DNA of 64,000 nucleotides from an uncultured Polaribacter sp. (GCF_947497695.1 NZ_CANMHM010000003.1:124001-188000); one strand, 5' to 3'; numbered from the stretch's first letter, positions 26,865 through 35,479 are shown. Numbers and translations: made by a program. The notes: generated by a model not told the origin, from the letters alone.

Positions 26865-27587
26865 TTATGATAATAATTTTAATACATACAAATATAGAAC
26901 TCCTAAAAAGATACCAAAACCAAAACTTAATAAAGTACCAATTAAAATATATTCTGTCAGTTTTCTGTCTTTGGATGATGTTAAATCTCCAAATCTAAAA
27001 ACAGACTTTGCAGCCAATAAAAAACCAATAGCTTCCCAATGATTGGTAATTACAAAAGTAAAAACAAATAAACGTTCTAAGATTCCAATATAACGTCCTG
27101 CTTTGGCAAGAGATTCATCATTTTCTTTTTTACTTTCAGGATTCCATTGTGTAATAATTATTTTAATGATAATTGCAGACACAAAACTAACCAACAGTAA
27201 AAAGATGGTTAATAATAAAATTTGATCTGTGATAAAGTTTTTTGTTGATAAAGAAAAATCAACATAAAAAGAAGTCGCAATTACTAATAATAATAGATGT
27301 AAAATTTGATCGATAAAAAACCAAATTCGTTTTGTATGCTTTTTTTGAAGGTATAATTTTACTACATCAACAGTAAAATGAGTACTTATAATAAATAGAA
27401 ATGCGAACCAATACTTTTGCAAATTAAATTGAAGTACAAGTAATAAAAATAACCCATGAAGACCAATATGAAAGTATAATTTTACTGATTTTATTTTTAT
27501 CTGTTCTTTATTTTTAACCCATTTTTTGGGTTGAAATACAAAATCGCCTAGAATATGTGCCAACAAAAATTTTAAAAATAAAATCAT
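26865..27587 (-). CDS. DUF3307 family membrane protein
   Basis: A 240-residue polytopic membrane protein. The N-terminus FLKFLLAHILGDFVFQPKKW is the DUF3307 hallmark, followed by about six hydrophobic segments, including HTKRIWFFIDQILHLLLLVI. I chose the ATG at 27587, since the frame's earlier start at 27611 would overlap the upstream SatD gene. DUF3307 genes are commonly paired with SatD-like genes. Function is unknown. Confidence 0.82.
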   Translation of the reverse strand: MILFLKFLLAHILGDFVFQPKKWVKNKEQIKIKSVKLYFHIGLHGLFLLLVLQFNLQKYWFAFLFIISTHFTVDVVKLYLQKKHTKRIWFFIDQILHLLLLVIATSFYVDFSLSTKNFITDQILLLTIFLLLVSFVSAIIIKIIITQWNPESKKENDESLAKAGRYIGILERLFVFTFVITNHWEAIGFLLAAKSVFRFGDLTSSKDRKLTEYILIGTLLSFGFGIFLGVLYLYVLKLLS

Positions 27588-27588
27588 T

Positions 27589-28206
27589 TTATAATTGTAT
27601 CTTTTGCTCAATTAGTTTTCTAAAACGCTTTTCTAATTTCATAATAGGTTCAAAACCTGCTCTTTTTTGACGTTCGCTAACGCTACTTTGTGTAATCCCT
27701 AAAATTTTAGCAATTTCGTTTTGTTTAGCATCTTTATTGTTTAAAGAAAGTTTAAAAATTTCGGCAGAGTTTTTTGTCCAAGAGTTTATGGTTAAAAGAG
27801 CCAAGTCAAAAGCAATGTTTAATTCTTCATCAATTTCTTGCCAAGGTGTTTTTATGGCTAAATTTTGCTTTTTAAGATAATTGTCAAACGCAAAACCAGA
27901 GTTTATAAAGGCTTCTCCATTAGATTCTGTAATTTTAGAAGTACTAAATTCTTTAATACCAATTCCTATACCAATTCTAATATCAATATTTTCGGTTGAT
28001 TTTAATGCGGATTTTATTTGTAAAGCAGTAAATAAAGCATTTTCACAATTATTTATTTCTAATTGAAAACTATCTCCTCTGTATATTTCCCAAGTTTTTG
28101 GAGATTCTCCATAAATATTTAATATCTTTTTTAGATTATTCATCAACCAAGAAACATCTTGAGTTTTTCTAGAATTTATAATATCAGCTGTTAATATACT
28201 TGTCAT
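27589..28206 (-). CDS. SatD family protein with C-terminal helix-turn-helix
   Basis: About 205 residues from the ATG at 28206 (MTSILTADIINSRK). The first 140 residues match SatD-like proteins, with a nucleotide-cyclase-like fold: ILTADIINSR, YRGDSFQLEI and IDIRIGIGIG. The last 55 residues form a helix-turn-helix, AKQNEIAKILGITQSSVSER, suggesting DNA binding. It heads an operon with the DUF3307 gene. Three 28-bp tandem repeats upstream (28261-28344) are likely its operators. Ligand and target are unknown. Confidence 0.8.
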   Translation of the reverse strand: MTSILTADIINSRKTQDVSWLMNNLKKILNIYGESPKTWEIYRGDSFQLEINNCENALFTALQIKSALKSTENIDIRIGIGIGIKEFSTSKITESNGEAFINSGFAFDNYLKKQNLAIKTPWQEIDEELNIAFDLALLTINSWTKNSAEIFKLSLNNKDAKQNEIAKILGITQSSVSERQKRAGFEPIMKLEKRFRKLIEQKIQL

Positions 28207-28260
28207 TAGAATGCAATCAATTTTAACAAATATAGTATTTTTATTTATCAATCAACAAAA

Positions 28261-28344
28261 TATCGGGTTAAGAGCAGATATTTTAAAATATCGGGTTTAA
28301 AGCAGATATTTTAAGTTATCGGGTTAAGAGCAGATATTATTTAT
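28261..28344. promoter_or_regulatory. Three tandem 28-bp repeats, probable operator of the SatD-HTH gene
   Basis: Units at 28261-28288, 28289-28316 and 28317-28344 share TATCGGGTT(T)AAGAGCAGATATT with two or three differences. Each has an ATATC...GATAT dyad. The array is 55 bases upstream of the satD-like start and 101 bases before the divergent helicase start. Confidence 0.75.
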
Positions 28345-28445
28345 TTTAAAAATGAATAACTTTTGAATAAAAATATGCATCATATTTTATAAAAAACAAA
28401 TAGTTTGGTTAAATTCACGTTTTCAAATACTTTTAAAATAAACGA

Positions 28446-30767
28446 TTGAGCACATATTTAGATTCTTTAAACGAAGCACAAAGAGAGGCAGTGATACAAA
28501 AAGACGGCCCAATGATTATTATTGCAGGTGCAGGTTCTGGTAAAACACGTGTATTAACTTACAGAATTGCTCATTTAATGAAGCAAGGTGTAGATTCATT
28601 TAATATTTTATCACTCACATTTACCAACAAAGCAGCCAAAGAAATGAAGGCAAGAATTGCTGGAGTTGTGGGTAACAGTGAAGCTAAAAACCTATGGATG
28701 GGAACATTTCACTCCGTTTTTGCACGTATTTTACGTTCTGAAGCAGATAAATTAGGTTTTCCAACCAATTTTACAATTTATGACACGCAAGATTCTGTAC
28801 GTTTAATATCTGCAATTATTAAAGAAAAGCATTTAAACAAAGAACAATACAAACCTAAACAGATTTTAGGTCGAATTTCATCCTTTAAAAATAGTTTAAT
28901 TACAGTAAAAGCGTATTTTAATAATTCAGACTTGCAAGAAGCAGATTTACATGCAAGCAGACCAGAAGTTGGTAATATTTATAAAGAGTATGTAGACAGA
29001 TGTTTTAAAGCTGGTGCTATGGATTTTGATGATTTATTGTTGAGAACCAATGAGTTGTTAGCTCGTTTTCCAGAGGTTTTGGCAAAGTATCAAGATCGTT
29101 TTAGATATATTATGGTAGATGAGTATCAAGATACAAATCACTCACAATATATTATTGTTAGAGCATTAGCAGATAAATTTGGTAATATTTGTGTAGTAGG
29201 TGATGATAGCCAAAGTATTTATAGTTTTAGGGGAGCAAATATTCAGAATATTTTAAATTTTCAGAAAGATTATCCAGAAGTAAAAACCTTTAAATTAGAG
29301 CAAAATTACAGGTCTACAAGTAATATTGTTAATGCAGCAAATTCTGTTATCGAAAAAAATAAAACAAAGTTAGATAAAGAAGTTTGGACTTCTAATGATC
29401 CTGGAGATGGTATTAATGTAATGCGTACTATTTCTGATGGAGAAGAAGGTCGTTTTGTAGCACAATCTATTTGGGAAAACCAAATGAACAACCAATTAAG
29501 TCCTAATGATTTTTGTGTGTTATACAGAACCAACTCACAATCTAGAGCCATTGAAGATGCGTTGCGTAAAAAAGGAATTGATTATACAATTTATGGCGGA
29601 ATTTCATTTTATCAAAGAAAAGAAATTAAAGATATTTTGTCTTATTTACGTATTTTAATCAACCCTAATGATGAAGAAGCGTTAAAACGAATTATCAATT
29701 ATCCTGCTCGTGGAATTGGTGCAACAACTATTGATAAGTTAACCATCGCAGCAAATCACTACAAAAAATCAATCTTTGATATTATAAAATATATTGATAA
29801 AATAGATTTAAAAATAAATTCTGGCACAAAAAATAAGTTACAGAATTTTATGAATATGATACAAAGTTTGCAAATACAAGCAGAAACCAAAAATGCCTTC
29901 GAAATTGCAGAAATAGTTGTTAAAAAAACATTATTAATAAAAGATTTAGAAAAAGACGGAACACCAGAATCTGTAAGTAAAGTAGAAAACGTACAAGAAC
30001 TTTTAAACGGAATTAAAGATTTTATTACCGATAAAATTGAAGAAGGAGAAGATACATCTTTAACCACGTTTTTAGAAGATGTTGCCTTAGCTACAGATTT
30101 TGATGCTAAAAAAAATGACGACAAACCAAGTGTGTCTTTAATGACTATTCATCAATCTAAAGGATTGGAATATATGTATATATATGTTGTTGGTTTAGAA
30201 GAAAATTTATTTCCTTCTGCCATGAGTATGAATACTAGAAGCGAGTTAGAAGAGGAGCGAAGGTTGTTTTATGTAGCATTAACAAGGGCAGAAAAAGTGG
30301 CATACTTAACTTATGCACAAACACGTTACAGATGGGGTAAATTGGTAGATGCAGAACCAAGCAGGTTTTTAGAAGAAATAGACGATCAATATTTAAATTA
30401 TATTACACCCAAAAGTACAAACCCAGCAATTAATAATTTTTTAGATAAAAGTATTTTTGAGGATGCCCCAAAAGGAATTCGTTTTCAGAAACCTATTCAG
30501 CGTAAAAAAATGGAGCGTGATTTGGTAAAAAAGAAAGAAGTTATCATTCCTAAAAACTTAAAAAAGGTAACACACGCAACTTCAAAAGCAAATTTATTTG
30601 ATGGAAATATTGTGGTTGGTAATTTTGTAGAACACAACAGGTTTGGTACTGGAGAGGTAATTGCCTTAGAAGGAAATGGACCTAATAAAAAAGCAGAAAT
30701 TAAATTTGGAACTGTTGGAAAGAAGAAATTATTATTACAATTTGCAAAATTAAAGGTGATTGGATGA
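28446..30767 (+). CDS. pcrA: UvrD/PcrA family ATP-dependent DNA helicase
   Basis: A 773-residue superfamily 1A helicase acting in repair and replication-fork clearance. Motifs in order: Q-motif LNEAQREAV, Walker A GAGSGKTR (28-35), FTNKAAKEMKAR, DEYQDTNHSQY, GDDSQSIYSFRGA, QNYRST, VSLMTIHQSKGLEY and YVALTRAEK. A C-terminal beta region with VGNFVEHNRFGTGEVIALEG follows, as in PcrA. It appears to start with TTG at 28446; no in-frame ATG precedes MSTYLDSL. Confidence 0.92.
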   Translation: MSTYLDSLNEAQREAVIQKDGPMIIIAGAGSGKTRVLTYRIAHLMKQGVDSFNILSLTFTNKAAKEMKARIAGVVGNSEAKNLWMGTFHSVFARILRSEADKLGFPTNFTIYDTQDSVRLISAIIKEKHLNKEQYKPKQILGRISSFKNSLITVKAYFNNSDLQEADLHASRPEVGNIYKEYVDRCFKAGAMDFDDLLLRTNELLARFPEVLAKYQDRFRYIMVDEYQDTNHSQYIIVRALADKFGNICVVGDDSQSIYSFRGANIQNILNFQKDYPEVKTFKLEQNYRSTSNIVNAANSVIEKNKTKLDKEVWTSNDPGDGINVMRTISDGEEGRFVAQSIWENQMNNQLSPNDFCVLYRTNSQSRAIEDALRKKGIDYTIYGGISFYQRKEIKDILSYLRILINPNDEEALKRIINYPARGIGATTIDKLTIAANHYKKSIFDIIKYIDKIDLKINSGTKNKLQNFMNMIQSLQIQAETKNAFEIAEIVVKKTLLIKDLEKDGTPESVSKVENVQELLNGIKDFITDKIEEGEDTSLTTFLEDVALATDFDAKKNDDKPSVSLMTIHQSKGLEYMYIYVVGLEENLFPSAMSMNTRSELEEERRLFYVALTRAEKVAYLTYAQTRYRWGKLVDAEPSRFLEEIDDQYLNYITPKSTNPAINNFLDKSIFEDAPKGIRFQKPIQRKKMERDLVKKKEVIIPKNLKKVTHATSKANLFDGNIVVGNFVEHNRFGTGEVIALEGNGPNKKAEIKFGTVGKKKLLLQFAKLKVIG

Positions 30768-30894
30768 TAAACTGTTTCGAATTGAGTTTAAATGCTATTT
30801 TTCTTAAAAAAGAGAATCTAATTAAAATCACTCTAAAAACTAAAAATAAATTGTTATTTTGCAACATTAAATAAAGGCAAAAAACAAATAGCCA

Positions 30895-30933
30895 GTTCGA
30901 GTCTCACGCTTTTTAGCTTGATGTATCGAGAAC
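30895..30933. repeat. Short GTTCGA...TCGAGAAC hairpin element
   Basis: Inverted ends GTTCGA and TCGAGAAC enclose CACGCTTTTTAGCTTG. It resembles short palindromes dispersed in Flavobacteriaceae intergenic DNA. It lies 20 bases before the DUF4290 gene. Confidence 0.45.
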
Positions 30934-30952
30934 ACTTCACAAAAATAAATAA

Positions 30953-31615
30953 ATGACATTCGATTTAGAATACAATTCAGAAAGACCCTTAATGATTATA
31001 CCAGAATATGGTAGACATATACAAAAATTAGTAGACCATTGTTTGGCCTTAGAAACAATAGAAGAACGAGATAAAATGGCAAAAGCTATTGTAGATGTAA
31101 TGGGTAATTTACAGCCACATTTACGTGATGTTCCAGATTTTAAACATAAATTATGGGATCAATTATACATGATGTCAGATTTTAAATTAGATGTAGAATC
31201 TCCTTATCCTATTCCTTCAAAAGAAGAATTACAAGAAAAACCAGAAGGTTTGGCCTACCCAAAATCAGCATCTAGATATCGTTATTATGGTAACAATATT
31301 CAAGCAATGATAGATATTGCTTTAGAGTGGGAAGACAGTGAAAAAAAGACAGCATTGGTATTTACCATTGCAAATCACATGAAAAAATGTTATTTAAATT
31401 GGAACAAAGATACAGTAGATGATTCTGTGATTTTTAAACATTTATTCAATCTATCTGATGGTAAACTAGATTTAACAAATACAGAAGAGTCTCTCTCAGA
31501 AAGCAAAAATTTGTTAAGAAAACCACGTACACAAGGGCAAGGTCAAAGTAGCACAAAAAGCACTTACAAGAAACTACAACACAGCAATCAAAATAAAAAT
31601 AGAAAAAGATATTAA
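30953..31615 (+). CDS. DUF4290 domain-containing protein
   Basis: A 220-residue soluble protein. The N-terminus LEYNSERPLMIIPEYGRHIQ and the stretch VDVMGNLQPHLRDVPDFKHK identify DUF4290, a family nearly confined to Bacteroidota. The last 40 residues are low-complexity and basic (QGQGQSSTKS, then NQNKNRKRY), which could bind RNA. It ends 3 bases before the murA ATG, a conserved-looking arrangement that suggests co-transcription. Function is unknown. Confidence 0.85.
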   Translation: MTFDLEYNSERPLMIIPEYGRHIQKLVDHCLALETIEERDKMAKAIVDVMGNLQPHLRDVPDFKHKLWDQLYMMSDFKLDVESPYPIPSKEELQEKPEGLAYPKSASRYRYYGNNIQAMIDIALEWEDSEKKTALVFTIANHMKKCYLNWNKDTVDDSVIFKHLFNLSDGKLDLTNTEESLSESKNLLRKPRTQGQGQSSTKSTYKKLQHSNQNKNRKRY

Positions 31616-31618
31616 TAT

Positions 31619-32929
31619 ATGGCATCATTTAAAATTGAAGGCGGTCATAAATTAAATGGAACAATTACTCCTCAAGGAGCAAAAAATGAAGTATTACAAA
31701 TACTTTGTGCAGTTCTATTAACCCCAGAAAGAGTTGTAGTAAACAATGTTCCTGATATTATTGATGTAAATAAGTTAATTTTTATTTTAGGAGAATTAGG
31801 TGTAAAAGTAGAAAAGTTAAGTAGTAATTCTTACGCTTTTCAAGCGGATGAAATAGATTTAGATTATTTAGAGTCTACAGATTTTAAAAGAGACGGAAGT
31901 TCTTTACGAGGATCTATTATGATTGTTGGGCCACTTTTAGCTCGTTTTGGTAGAGGATATATTCCTAGACCTGGAGGAGATAAAATTGGTAGAAGACGAT
32001 TAGATACCCATTTTGAAGGTTTTATTAGATTAGGTGCAAAATTCCGTTACAATAAAGAAGAACATTTTTATGGCGTAGAAGCAGAAGAATTACATGGTGT
32101 AGAAATGTTGTTAGATGAAGCTTCTGTTACAGGTACTGCAAATATTTTAATGGCAGCTGTATTAGCAACAGGGACTACAAAAATATACAATGCAGCTTGT
32201 GAACCTTACATTCAACAACTCTCTAAAATGTTGAATTTGATGGGCGCAAAAATTTCTGGAGTTGGCTCAAATTTGCTAATTATAGAGGGTGTAGATGCTT
32301 TAGGAGGATGTGAACATACTGTTTTACCAGACATGATTGAAATTGGTTCTTGGATTGGTGTTGCAGTAATGACAAGATCTGAATTAACTATAAAAAATGT
32401 TTCTTGGGAAAACCTTGGGCAAATTCCTAATGTGTTTAGAAAACTAGGAATTACTCTAGAGAAAAAAGGAGACGATATTTACATTCCTGAGCAACAATCG
32501 TATGAAATACAAAATTACATAGATGGTTCTGTATTAACAGTTGCAGATGCACCTTGGCCAGGATTTACACCAGATTTGCTAAGTATTGTTTTAGTAATTG
32601 CTACACAAGCAAAAGGAACTGTTTTAATTCATCAAAAAATGTTTGAAAGCAGGTTGTTTTTTGTTGATAAATTAATTGATATGGGGGCAAAAGTTATTTT
32701 GTGTGATCCTCATAGAGCAACTGTAATTGGTATGAATTTTAAGAGTTCATTAAAAGCTACCAAAATGACATCGCCAGATATTAGAGCAGGAATTTCTTTA
32801 TTAATAGCTGCATTGTCTGCTAAAGGAACCAGTATTATTAATAATATTGAACAAATAGATAGAGGTTATGAAAATATTGAAGCTCGTTTAAAATCTATTG
32901 GTGCTAAAATTGAAAGAATTGCTGATTAA
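31619..32929 (+). CDS. murA: UDP-N-acetylglucosamine 1-carboxyvinyltransferase
   Basis: Catalyses the first committed step of peptidoglycan synthesis, adding enolpyruvate from PEP to UDP-GlcNAc. The 436-residue protein has the EPSP-synthase fold, with KNEVLQILCAVLL, DGSSLRGSIMIVGPLLARFG and DRGYENIEARLKSIGA. The loop that in E. coli reads GGCTIGARPVDLH reads GGDKIGRRRLDTH here, so the fosfomycin-target Cys115 is Asp121. The enzyme should be active but insensitive to fosfomycin, as known for natural Asp variants. Likely co-transcribed with DUF4290. Confidence 0.95.
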   Translation: MASFKIEGGHKLNGTITPQGAKNEVLQILCAVLLTPERVVVNNVPDIIDVNKLIFILGELGVKVEKLSSNSYAFQADEIDLDYLESTDFKRDGSSLRGSIMIVGPLLARFGRGYIPRPGGDKIGRRRLDTHFEGFIRLGAKFRYNKEEHFYGVEAEELHGVEMLLDEASVTGTANILMAAVLATGTTKIYNAACEPYIQQLSKMLNLMGAKISGVGSNLLIIEGVDALGGCEHTVLPDMIEIGSWIGVAVMTRSELTIKNVSWENLGQIPNVFRKLGITLEKKGDDIYIPEQQSYEIQNYIDGSVLTVADAPWPGFTPDLLSIVLVIATQAKGTVLIHQKMFESRLFFVDKLIDMGAKVILCDPHRATVIGMNFKSSLKATKMTSPDIRAGISLLIAALSAKGTSIINNIEQIDRGYENIEARLKSIGAKIERIAD

Positions 32930-33004
32930 CAGGTTTTTTATTAAACTTAAAAAAAATAGATGCTAAGAAAAAGGTTTTATTAATTTTAATATAACTTTTA
33001 AAAT

Positions 33005-33553
33005 ATGATACGAAGTTTTTACAACGAAGAATGGAAAGAAATACAGTTTGATGAAAAAATTTCTAAAGACAAAAAATTTAAAATTTCCAATTTCGGTAGA
33101 ATAATAAAGTTTAAAAATAAAAAAGAGGTTTTAAAAAAACAAACTTTTATTAATGGCTACGAAACAATTTCTTTAAGACAAGCCATCAATAAAAAAACCA
33201 CAAGTAGATATGTGCATAAATTAGTGGCAGAACATTTTATAGAAAAAGAAAATGAAGAACAGACTTTTGTGATTCATTTAGATTATGATAAAAAAAATAA
33301 TTCTTTTGAAAACTTAAAGTGGGTCACTAAAAGAGAGAAAGAGTTGCATCAATTTAAAAACCCAGTTTTTATAGAAGCTATTAAAAATAAAAAAACAAGT
33401 TATAAACTTTCAGAAGGAAAAGTAAAAATAATTAAAAGGCAGCTAAAAAATAAAAGAACTAGAATTACCATGATTGCCAAACGATTTGGAGTTTCTGATA
33501 TGCAAATCCATAGAATTAAAACCGGTGAAAATTGGAGTCACGTAGAAATATAA
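33005..33553 (+). CDS. NUMOD4/HNH endonuclease-like protein
   Basis: A 182-residue basic protein. NUMOD4 motif: EEWKEIQF followed by FKISNFGRI (25-33). HNH region: VHKLVAEHFI (70-79) and FVIHLDYDKKNNSFENLKWV (88-107), keeping the catalytic His91 and the Asn residues, although the usual Asn before the His is Ile. C-terminal helix-turn-helix: TMIAKRFGVSDMQIHRIKTG (155-174). The architecture is that of free-standing homing-type endonucleases. It stands alone between murA and grpE, with no intron visible nearby, so it may be mobile or domesticated. Confidence 0.8.
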   Translation: MIRSFYNEEWKEIQFDEKISKDKKFKISNFGRIIKFKNKKEVLKKQTFINGYETISLRQAINKKTTSRYVHKLVAEHFIEKENEEQTFVIHLDYDKKNNSFENLKWVTKREKELHQFKNPVFIEAIKNKKTSYKLSEGKVKIIKRQLKNKRTRITMIAKRFGVSDMQIHRIKTGENWSHVEI

Positions 33554-33560
33554 AAAAGTA

Positions 33561-33591
33561 AAAAATAGTGTCAATCTGACACTATTTTTTT
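33561..33591 (+). terminator. Rho-independent terminator before grpE
   Basis: A perfect 13-bp stem (AAAAATAGTGTCA / complement, loop ATC) followed by T7. It ends the NUMOD4 gene transcript directly upstream of the grpE promoter. Confidence 0.88.
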
Positions 33592-33593
33592 GT

Positions 33594-33608
33594 TGGCAAC
33601 ATTTTTGC
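33594..33608 (+). promoter_or_regulatory. Sigma-54-like (-24/-12) promoter of grpE-dnaJ
   Basis: TGGCAACATTTTTGC has GG and GC separated by 10 bases, matching TGGCAC-N5-TTGC. The predicted transcript start is about 25 bases before the grpE ATG. TTGGCAA and TTGCCAA also form a small inverted repeat around it. Confidence 0.62.
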
Positions 33609-33644
33609 CAATATAGGTTTTACAATTTAACGATTACAAAGATA

Positions 33645-34193
33645 ATGAGTAAGAAAGATAAAATAGAAGAAGAGCAAATTATAAATGAACAAGAAAATGT
33701 TCAAGTAGAAGAAAATCAAGAAGTTGAAGCAGAAGTTGTAAAAGAAGAACCTACAACAGAAGAGTTACTTCAAACTGAAAAAGATAAGTTTTTACGTTTG
33801 TTTGCTGAGTTTGAAAATTATAAAAAAAGAACTTCTAGAGAAAGAATAGAATTATTTAAAACTGCTGGGCAAGAAGTAATGACATCTTTACTGCCAATTA
33901 TTGATGATTTTGAACGTGCTTTGTCACATATTGAAGATGATAAAGAAGCAGAAGAATTAAGAAAAGGTGTTTTATTAATTTATCAAAAATTTTATAACAC
34001 TTTAGAGCAAAAAGGATTATCTAAACTAGAAACAAATGCAGGTGATCTTTTTGATGCAGAAATTCACGAGGCAATTACACAAATTCCTGCTCCATCAGAA
34101 GATATGAAAGGAAAAGTAATTGATTGTGTAGAAAAAGGCTACAAATTAGGTGATAAAATAATTCGTTATCCAAAAGTGGTAATAGGACAATAA
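33645..34193 (+). CDS. grpE: Nucleotide exchange factor GrpE
   Basis: The nucleotide exchange factor for DnaK. The 182-residue protein has an acidic, disordered N-terminus (about 1-40, rich in Glu), a long coiled-coil helix containing FLRLFAEFENYKKRTSRERI, and a C-terminal beta-wing with ETNAGDLFDAEIHEAITQIP and GYKLGDKIIRYPKVVIG, the GrpE signature. dnaJ follows about 160 bases downstream, while dnaK is not in the window. Confidence 0.95.
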   Translation: MSKKDKIEEEQIINEQENVQVEENQEVEAEVVKEEPTTEELLQTEKDKFLRLFAEFENYKKRTSRERIELFKTAGQEVMTSLLPIIDDFERALSHIEDDKEAEELRKGVLLIYQKFYNTLEQKGLSKLETNAGDLFDAEIHEAITQIPAPSEDMKGKVIDCVEKGYKLGDKIIRYPKVVIGQ

Positions 34194-34351
34194 AAAAGTA
34201 GACAGTCATAAGTAGGCAGTAAGCAGTCATCTTCTGACTGAATTTTGCTTATCAAGGTTGTAGAATAAAAAAAAGTATTCAGTAAATAGTTTACAGTTTG
34301 CCATAAGTTGCTGACTGAAAACTGCCTACTGACTACTGCAAACTATTTTAA
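34194..34351. repeat. CAGT-rich intergenic repeat between grpE and dnaJ
   Basis: The spacer consists of degenerate repeats such as GTAGGCAGTAAGCAGTC and ACTGCCTACTGACTACTGC, which are inverted copies of each other, plus an AAATAGTTTACAG / CTGCAAACTATTT pair. It can fold into a long imperfect hairpin. Nothing coding. Confidence 0.6.
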
Positions 34352-35479
34352 ATGGCAAAACAAGATTTTTACGAAATATTAGGCGTTTCTAAATCTGCAA
34401 CACAGGCAGAAATTAAGAAAGGCTACAGAAAAATGGCAATTAAATATCATCCAGATAAAAATCCAGATGATAAAACTGCTGAAGAAAATTTTAAAAAAGC
34501 AGCTGAAGCTTACGAAATTTTAAGCGATGAAAACCAAAAAGCACGATATGATCAATATGGTCATGCTGCTTTTGACGGTCCTCAAGGTGGAGGAGGTTTT
34601 GGTGGCGGTGGCATGAATATGGATGACATATTTAGCCAGTTTGGAGATATTTTTGGCGGCGGAGGTGGAGGCTTTGGTGGTTTTGGTGGTGGAGGCCAAA
34701 GACAAGCCAGAGTAAAAGGAAGTAATATGCGAATTCGTGTAAAGCTTACCTTAGAAGAGATTGCTAAAGGTGTTGAGAAAAAAGTAAAAGTTAGGCGAAA
34801 AGTACAGGCAGAAGGGGTAACCTATAAAACATGCTCTGCCTGTAATGGTCAGGGACAACAAATGCGAGTTACCAATACAATATTGGGTAGAATGCAATCT
34901 GCAGTAACCTGTCCAACTTGTCAAGGAGCAGGAGAAACGATTAGTACAAAGCCAAATGGTGCAGATGCACAAGGTTTAATTACCAAAGAAGAAACGGTTT
35001 CAATTAATATTCCTGAGGGAGTTACAGAAGGAGTTCAGTTAAAAGTAGGAGGAAAGGGTAATGAAGCTCCAGGTAAAAACTCTATTGCAGGAGATTTATT
35101 AGTCTTAATAGAAGAAATTCCGCACGAAACTCTAAAAAGAGAAGGAACAAACATTCATTATGATTTGTATGTAAACTTTTCTGAAGCAGTTTTAGGAACA
35201 AGTAAAGAAGTTGAAACAGTTACAGGTAAAGTAAAAATTAAAATTGATGCTGGTACACAATCTGGTAAAATTTTAAGATTAAAGGGTAAAGGTTTACCAA
35301 GTATTGAGCGATATGGAACAGGAGATTTCTTAATTCATATTAATGTTTGGACGCCACAAGAATTGAACAAAGAACAAAAACAGTTCTTCGATAAAATGGC
35401 CGATAATGATAACTTTAAGCCAAATCCAAATACAACAGACAAATCATTTTTTGAGAAAGTAAAAGATATGTTTTCTTAA
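34352..35479 (+). CDS. dnaJ: Molecular chaperone DnaJ
   Basis: Hsp40 co-chaperone that delivers substrates to DnaK and stimulates its ATPase. The 375-residue protein has a J domain with HPD (33-35), a long Gly/Phe-rich linker (about 70-118), and two C-terminal substrate-binding domains. The zinc region keeps only two CxxCxGxG motifs, CSACNGQG and CPTCQGAG, instead of four, so one zinc centre rather than two is expected. This reduced form is, as far as I recall, usual in Flavobacteriia. A terminator follows at 35579. Confidence 0.93.
   Translation: MAKQDFYEILGVSKSATQAEIKKGYRKMAIKYHPDKNPDDKTAEENFKKAAEAYEILSDENQKARYDQYGHAAFDGPQGGGGFGGGGMNMDDIFSQFGDIFGGGGGGFGGFGGGGQRQARVKGSNMRIRVKLTLEEIAKGVEKKVKVRRKVQAEGVTYKTCSACNGQGQQMRVTNTILGRMQSAVTCPTCQGAGETISTKPNGADAQGLITKEETVSINIPEGVTEGVQLKVGGKGNEAPGKNSIAGDLLVLIEEIPHETLKREGTNIHYDLYVNFSEAVLGTSKEVETVTGKVKIKIDAGTQSGKILRLKGKGLPSIERYGTGDFLIHINVWTPQELNKEQKQFFDKMADNDNFKPNPNTTDKSFFEKVKDMFS

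Noticed and set aside
28252-28344. Plasmid-type replication iterons
   Set aside because: The 28-bp units lie directly upstream of a helix-turn-helix gene in a chromosomal context with no replication initiator gene, so operators are more likely.
33565-33591. CIRCE/HrcA operator before grpE
   Set aside because: The inverted repeat is a 13-bp stem with a 3-base loop and T run, thus a terminator; the CIRCE sequence and 9-base spacer are absent.
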